16,454 nt of DNA from an uncultured Ruminococcus sp. (lineage in GTDB: Bacteria > Bacillota > Clostridia > Oscillospirales > Acutalibacteraceae): assembly GCA_902783815.1 (NCBI GenBank), contig CACZSM010000141.1, forward strand, positions 1 to 16,454, read 5' to 3'. The notes beneath the pieces were generated by a model. That model saw nothing but the letters and a program-made list of their open reading frames with translations. It was not told the DNA's origin and made no database searches. Made by a program: the position numbers and the translations under genes. Within the stretch, counting starts at the first letter, position 1, and each line of letters begins with the position of its first letter. Shown here one piece after another: positions 14,318 to 16,454 of the stretch.

Positions 14318-14369
14318 GAAAGAGGTGAGTAACCAAACGGGATGATTCACATATCCGTTCGCTGTTCCC
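14295..14369 (-). other. Candidate structured RNA element between uppP and ftsK
   Basis: Starting 10 bases after the uppP stop codon, the minus-strand RNA can form two folds. In one, GGGaaCAGCG (14369-14360) pairs with CGCTGCCC (14302-14295), closing a domain that holds a 7-bp hairpin (AACGGAT at 14359-14353 with ATCCCGTT at 14343-14336, one bulge). In the other, the same CGCTGCCC is the 3' arm of the terminator. This arrangement resembles an antiterminator/terminator pair. I do not recognise it as a known riboswitch family, and it could be only a complex 3' end. Confidence 0.4.
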
Positions 14370-14379
14370 ACTAAATTTT

Positions 14380-15348
14380 TTAAGCCGAAAGAGTAAAATT
14401 AAGAGCACCTTTTGTAAACAGATTTATTCCTGTTGAAAGTTCAATAATACTTATTACAAGAACAATCGCACCCACAATTGCGGTATATATGATAAATACA
14501 TACATTCTGTCTGTAGAAAGCAGCCATTTAAAGAGCTTTATTGCAAAAAATCCAACAACAGCAGAAACTATCATACCAATTATTACCGGAAGATAATCTA
14601 TTTGTACAGGCTGTCCATTTTTTGGAAAGAGGGCATCCTTGCCTTCAAGAATAGCTGCTGCAACGATTGCAGGTGTACCAAGTATGAAAGAGTAGTCAAG
14701 TGCAGCCTGTTTGTTAATCCCTCTCAGCTCACTTGCAACAAGTGTAGATCCGGACCTTGAGATTCCGGGGAAGAGTGCTGCTAAACACTGAGTAACTCCT
14801 ACAATAACAGCATCAACAACATTATACTTTTTTCTTCCTGCTCCGCCTGCTCTTTTCAGACCCTTTTTTTCATATTCTAAAGTTGTTTTTTTATTTTTTC
14901 TGTCGCCAAGAAACAGCAGCAAGCTGGTTGTAAGAAGAGACACTCCGACAACAAGAAAGTATCCGCTTTTTGTGAAAAGATTGGCAAGATCCTTGACTTT
15001 CATATCGGTTCCGGGAATTGGCACAAAGAGAAGAAAGAGTGGTATAAGGCTGATAATAATCATCATTATCATATTCCTTTTAGGGTTCATGTCCTTCCAT
15101 TTGAATTTACCGGTGAAGATATCCTTGACCATTAGTCCGAATTCCTTTAGGAGACCAGCAATCAGTTTGATATAAACTCCGACAACAGCTGCCAGAGTAC
15201 CGATATGCAGCATAACAGAAAAGAAAAGATTTTCATCTTCCATTCCTGAAATATGCTGTGTAATTGTCAGATGGCCGCTGCTTGATACAGGCAAGAATTC
15301 AGTAAGCCCCTGAACAATACCTTGAATAATAGCATTTAATATATCCAT
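14380..15348 (-). CDS. uppP: Undecaprenyl-diphosphate phosphatase UppP (BacA)
   Basis: The polytopic membrane protein (322 residues) has both catalytic signatures: GLTEFLPVSSSGHL (E17, S22-S24, H26) near the N-terminus and FPGISRSGST (R198) in the second repeat half. UppP dephosphorylates undecaprenyl diphosphate released by wall polymer synthesis, recycling the lipid carrier; its loss raises bacitracin sensitivity. It is longer than the usual 265-285 residues, mainly through a basic loop at about 149-176 (GDRKNKKTTLEYEKKGLKRA...), plus a longer region near 66-92. The ribosome site GGAGGT (15353-15358) lies 4 bases before the ATG. It follows tepA by 58 bases with no promoter seen in between, so it probably shares the tepA transcript. 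Confidence 0.95.
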   Translation of the reverse strand: MDILNAIIQGIVQGLTEFLPVSSSGHLTITQHISGMEDENLFFSVMLHIGTLAAVVGVYIKLIAGLLKEFGLMVKDIFTGKFKWKDMNPKRNMIMMIIISLIPLFLLFVPIPGTDMKVKDLANLFTKSGYFLVVGVSLLTTSLLLFLGDRKNKKTTLEYEKKGLKRAGGAGRKKYNVVDAVIVGVTQCLAALFPGISRSGSTLVASELRGINKQAALDYSFILGTPAIVAAAILEGKDALFPKNGQPVQIDYLPVIIGMIVSAVVGFFAIKLFKWLLSTDRMYVFIIYTAIVGAIVLVISIIELSTGINLFTKGALNFTLSA

Positions 15349-15371
15349 ATGTACCTCCAGTTTATATTTTT

Positions 15372-15414
15372 GCGGCAGTCAACCTGCCGCACGAAATAGT
15401 AATATACTATTTCG
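15372..15414 (-). repeat. Two tandem hairpins between tepA and uppP
   Basis: A perfect 9-bp repeat, CGAAATAGT (15392-15400) with ACTATTTCG (15406-15414), loop of 5, contains the tepA stop codon. It is followed on the minus strand by a perfect 7-bp GC-rich hairpin, GCGGCAG (15372-15378) with CTGCCGC (15384-15390), loop of 5. Downstream is AAAAATATAAAC, not a U run, so neither looks like an intrinsic terminator. They may protect or process the tepA-uppP mRNA. Confidence 0.6.
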
Positions 15415-16171
15415 ATTTTTTTCTGGTTTTTCTTTTATGATTCTGATTTTTTTCGATCAGACCATAAAGTGCCGAAAATGCCTCTGCAAGAGTACCAACA
15501 CTGTCGATCAGCCCTTCTTTTACTGCATCCTCGCCGTCAAGTATCGTACCGATATCCATAACGAGTTCATCAGTATTCATTGCAAGTTCGTTATATCTTT
15601 CGGATGATATCCTGGAATTTTCAGTCACAAAGTCGGTTATCCTTTTCTGCATACGCTGAAAGTACTCAAAAGCCTGAGGTACTCCAAGCATCATGCCGTT
15701 CATCCTGACGGGATGTATAGTCATTGTAGCGGATCTTGCAATAAATGATTTTTCTGCTGCTACTGCTATAGGTACTCCGATAGAGTGACCGCCGCCAAGT
15801 ACAAGGGAAACAACAGGCTTTGTCATACCGGCAACAAGCTCAGCAATTGCAAGACCAGCTTCTACATCTCCGCCAACGGTATTCAGAATTATCATAAGAC
15901 CATTAATGGACGGATCCTGTTCCGCGCTTACAAGCAGAGGAATCATATGCTCATACTTAGTGGTTTTATTCGTAGGCGGAAGGATAAAATGTCCCTCGAT
16001 CTGACCAATAATTGTAAGGCACTGTACTGTATATCCTCCGCAGGATGTAATCGTACAGCCCGACTGAACGATACAGGTGTGTAAATCCTCCTGATTAACG
16101 GGAACATCAAATTCAGGCTGATCGGGAATGTCCGAAGAGGGGACAGTCTCACAGATTTTTTTATTACTCAT
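15407..16171 (-). CDS. tepA: ClpP-like serine protease TepA
   Basis: This 254-residue protein carries a ClpP/crotonase-fold protease core (about 50-235). The nucleophile is S130 in LGGGHSIGVPIA, H153 in MTIHPVRMNGM is the base, and a conserved Asp lies in the DELVMDIGTILDGEDAVKEG segment (about 201-213). LNTVGGDVEAGLAIAELV matches the substrate-binding strand. The N-terminal 48 residues are divergent and the C-terminus is a basic tail (KRKTRKKSK). TepA, translocation-enhancing protein, belongs to the Bacillus YmfB group encoded beside spoIIIE; it is thought to help degrade signal peptides or aid secretion, but the evidence is limited. The ribosome site is GGAGGT (16180-16185), 8 bases from ATG. 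Here uppP lies between it and ftsK. Confidence 0.88.
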   Translation of the reverse strand: MSNKKICETVPSSDIPDQPEFDVPVNQEDLHTCIVQSGCTITSCGGYTVQCLTIIGQIEGHFILPPTNKTTKYEHMIPLLVSAEQDPSINGLMIILNTVGGDVEAGLAIAELVAGMTKPVVSLVLGGGHSIGVPIAVAAEKSFIARSATMTIHPVRMNGMMLGVPQAFEYFQRMQKRITDFVTENSRISSERYNELAMNTDELVMDIGTILDGEDAVKEGLIDSVGTLAEAFSALYGLIEKNQNHKRKTRKKSK

Positions 16172-16225
16172 GGTTTTGCACCTCCATACAACAAGTTTGT
16201 GTATGAAAGCGCACCAACATACATT

Positions 16226-16254
16226 AGTATATCATTATTTTTTACTGACTTCAA
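16226..16254 (-). promoter_or_regulatory. Promoter for tepA-uppP
   Basis: TTGAAG (16249-16254) and TATACT (16226-16231) lie on the minus strand, spaced 17 bases apart, with an extended TG (TGATATACT). Start predicted near 16219, about 48 bases before the tepA ATG. Confidence 0.75.
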
Positions 16255-16314
16255 GGATTATTTCAAATAATCTTTTCTCAGACGAATTTTCTGTAATAAA
16301 ATTCAAAAAAACAC

Positions 16315-16344
16315 TTGACAAACAAACAGGATTTTGTTATAATA
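16315..16344 (+). promoter_or_regulatory. Near-consensus promoter for tRNA-Leu
   Basis: TTGACA (16315-16320) and TATAAT (16339-16344) are both perfect hexamers, spaced 18 bases, with an extended TG (TGTTATAAT). Such strength is typical of stable RNA genes. The start is predicted near 16351, about 20 bases before the mature tRNA. Confidence 0.85.
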
Positions 16345-16372
16345 ACAAAGCAATCGAAAAAAATTGTATATG

Positions 16373-16454
16373 CGGGTATGGCGGAATTGGCAGACGCGCT
16401 AGCTTCAGGTGCTAGTCTTCGCAAGGAGGTGCAGGTTCAAGTCCTGTTACCCGC
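16373..16454 (+). tRNA. tRNA-Leu(CAG), 3' end cut by window
   Basis: The acceptor arms GCGGGTA and TACCCGC pair perfectly. The anticodon stem CTAGC/GCTAG holds the loop TTCAGGT, so the anticodon is CAG, reading CTG leucine codons. A long variable arm (GTCTTCGCAAGGAG region) marks a type II tRNA as expected for leucine, and the T-arm has GGTTCAAGTCC. The window stops at the last acceptor base, so the discriminator base and any encoded CCA are not seen. Confidence 0.95.

Noticed and set aside
15372..15390. GC-rich hairpin read as a terminator for tepA
   Set aside because: On the minus strand it is followed by an A run, and on the plus strand by ACGAAAT; neither gives the U run needed.
16128..16415. 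Plus-strand open frame ending in YGGIGRRASFRC
   Set aside because: That peptide is the well-known false translation of a tRNA-Leu gene; the frame also runs over the tepA promoter and the tRNA promoter.

Overview
The window looks like ordinary chromosomal backbone from a low-GC, Gram-positive anaerobe of the class Clostridia. A Ruminococcus-like (Oscillospiraceae) genome is my best guess. This rests on the gene order hup-rqcP-yabP-yabQ-divIC-yabR, the sporulation genes yabP and yabQ, type III pantothenate kinase, a SpoIIIE-type FtsK next to a TepA-like protease, strong GGAGG ribosome sites and sigma-A promoters with extended -10 elements. I see no phage, transposon, integrase, CRISPR or plasmid signal. 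No stretch over 300 bases lacks a gene.

Left arm (1-3952, plus strand): the 3' end of an HU gene and its terminator, then rqcP (stalled-ribosome rescue), yabP and yabQ (spore coat/cortex), divIC (division) with its own promoter, and yabR (S1-domain RNA binding). A hairpin terminator follows, then an orphan amidohydrolase and the hibernation factor hpf with its own promoter. This is the classic Firmicutes yab cluster, extended by two unrelated genes.

Middle (3975-9402): coaX and an MscS-family channel form a minus-strand pair, with the coaX ribosome site overlapping the mscS stop codon. They are divergent from a plus-strand pair made of an 895-residue MORN-repeat protein and a Cof-type HAD phosphatase separated by one base. 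The MORN protein is the least understood gene here. Hairpin terminators lie at both convergent junctions (hpf/coaX and HAD/htpG).

Right arm (9424-16171, minus strand): transcription runs from tepA to uppP (undecaprenyl-diphosphate phosphatase), then ftsK from its own promoter, then htpG from a strong promoter whose -35 overlaps the ftsK stop codon. A perfect inverted repeat sits at the predicted htpG start site and looks like an operator. A 75-base element with two mutually exclusive folds lies between uppP and ftsK, and two tandem hairpins lie between tepA and uppP. The window ends inside a plus-strand tRNA-Leu(CAG) with a near-consensus promoter.

Most genes serve core functions: translation quality control, division and chromosome segregation, wall-lipid recycling, CoA synthesis and stress. 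The candidates for new biology are the MORN/HAD pair, the htpG operator and the uppP-ftsK RNA element. All function calls come from reading the sequence; no database search was run.
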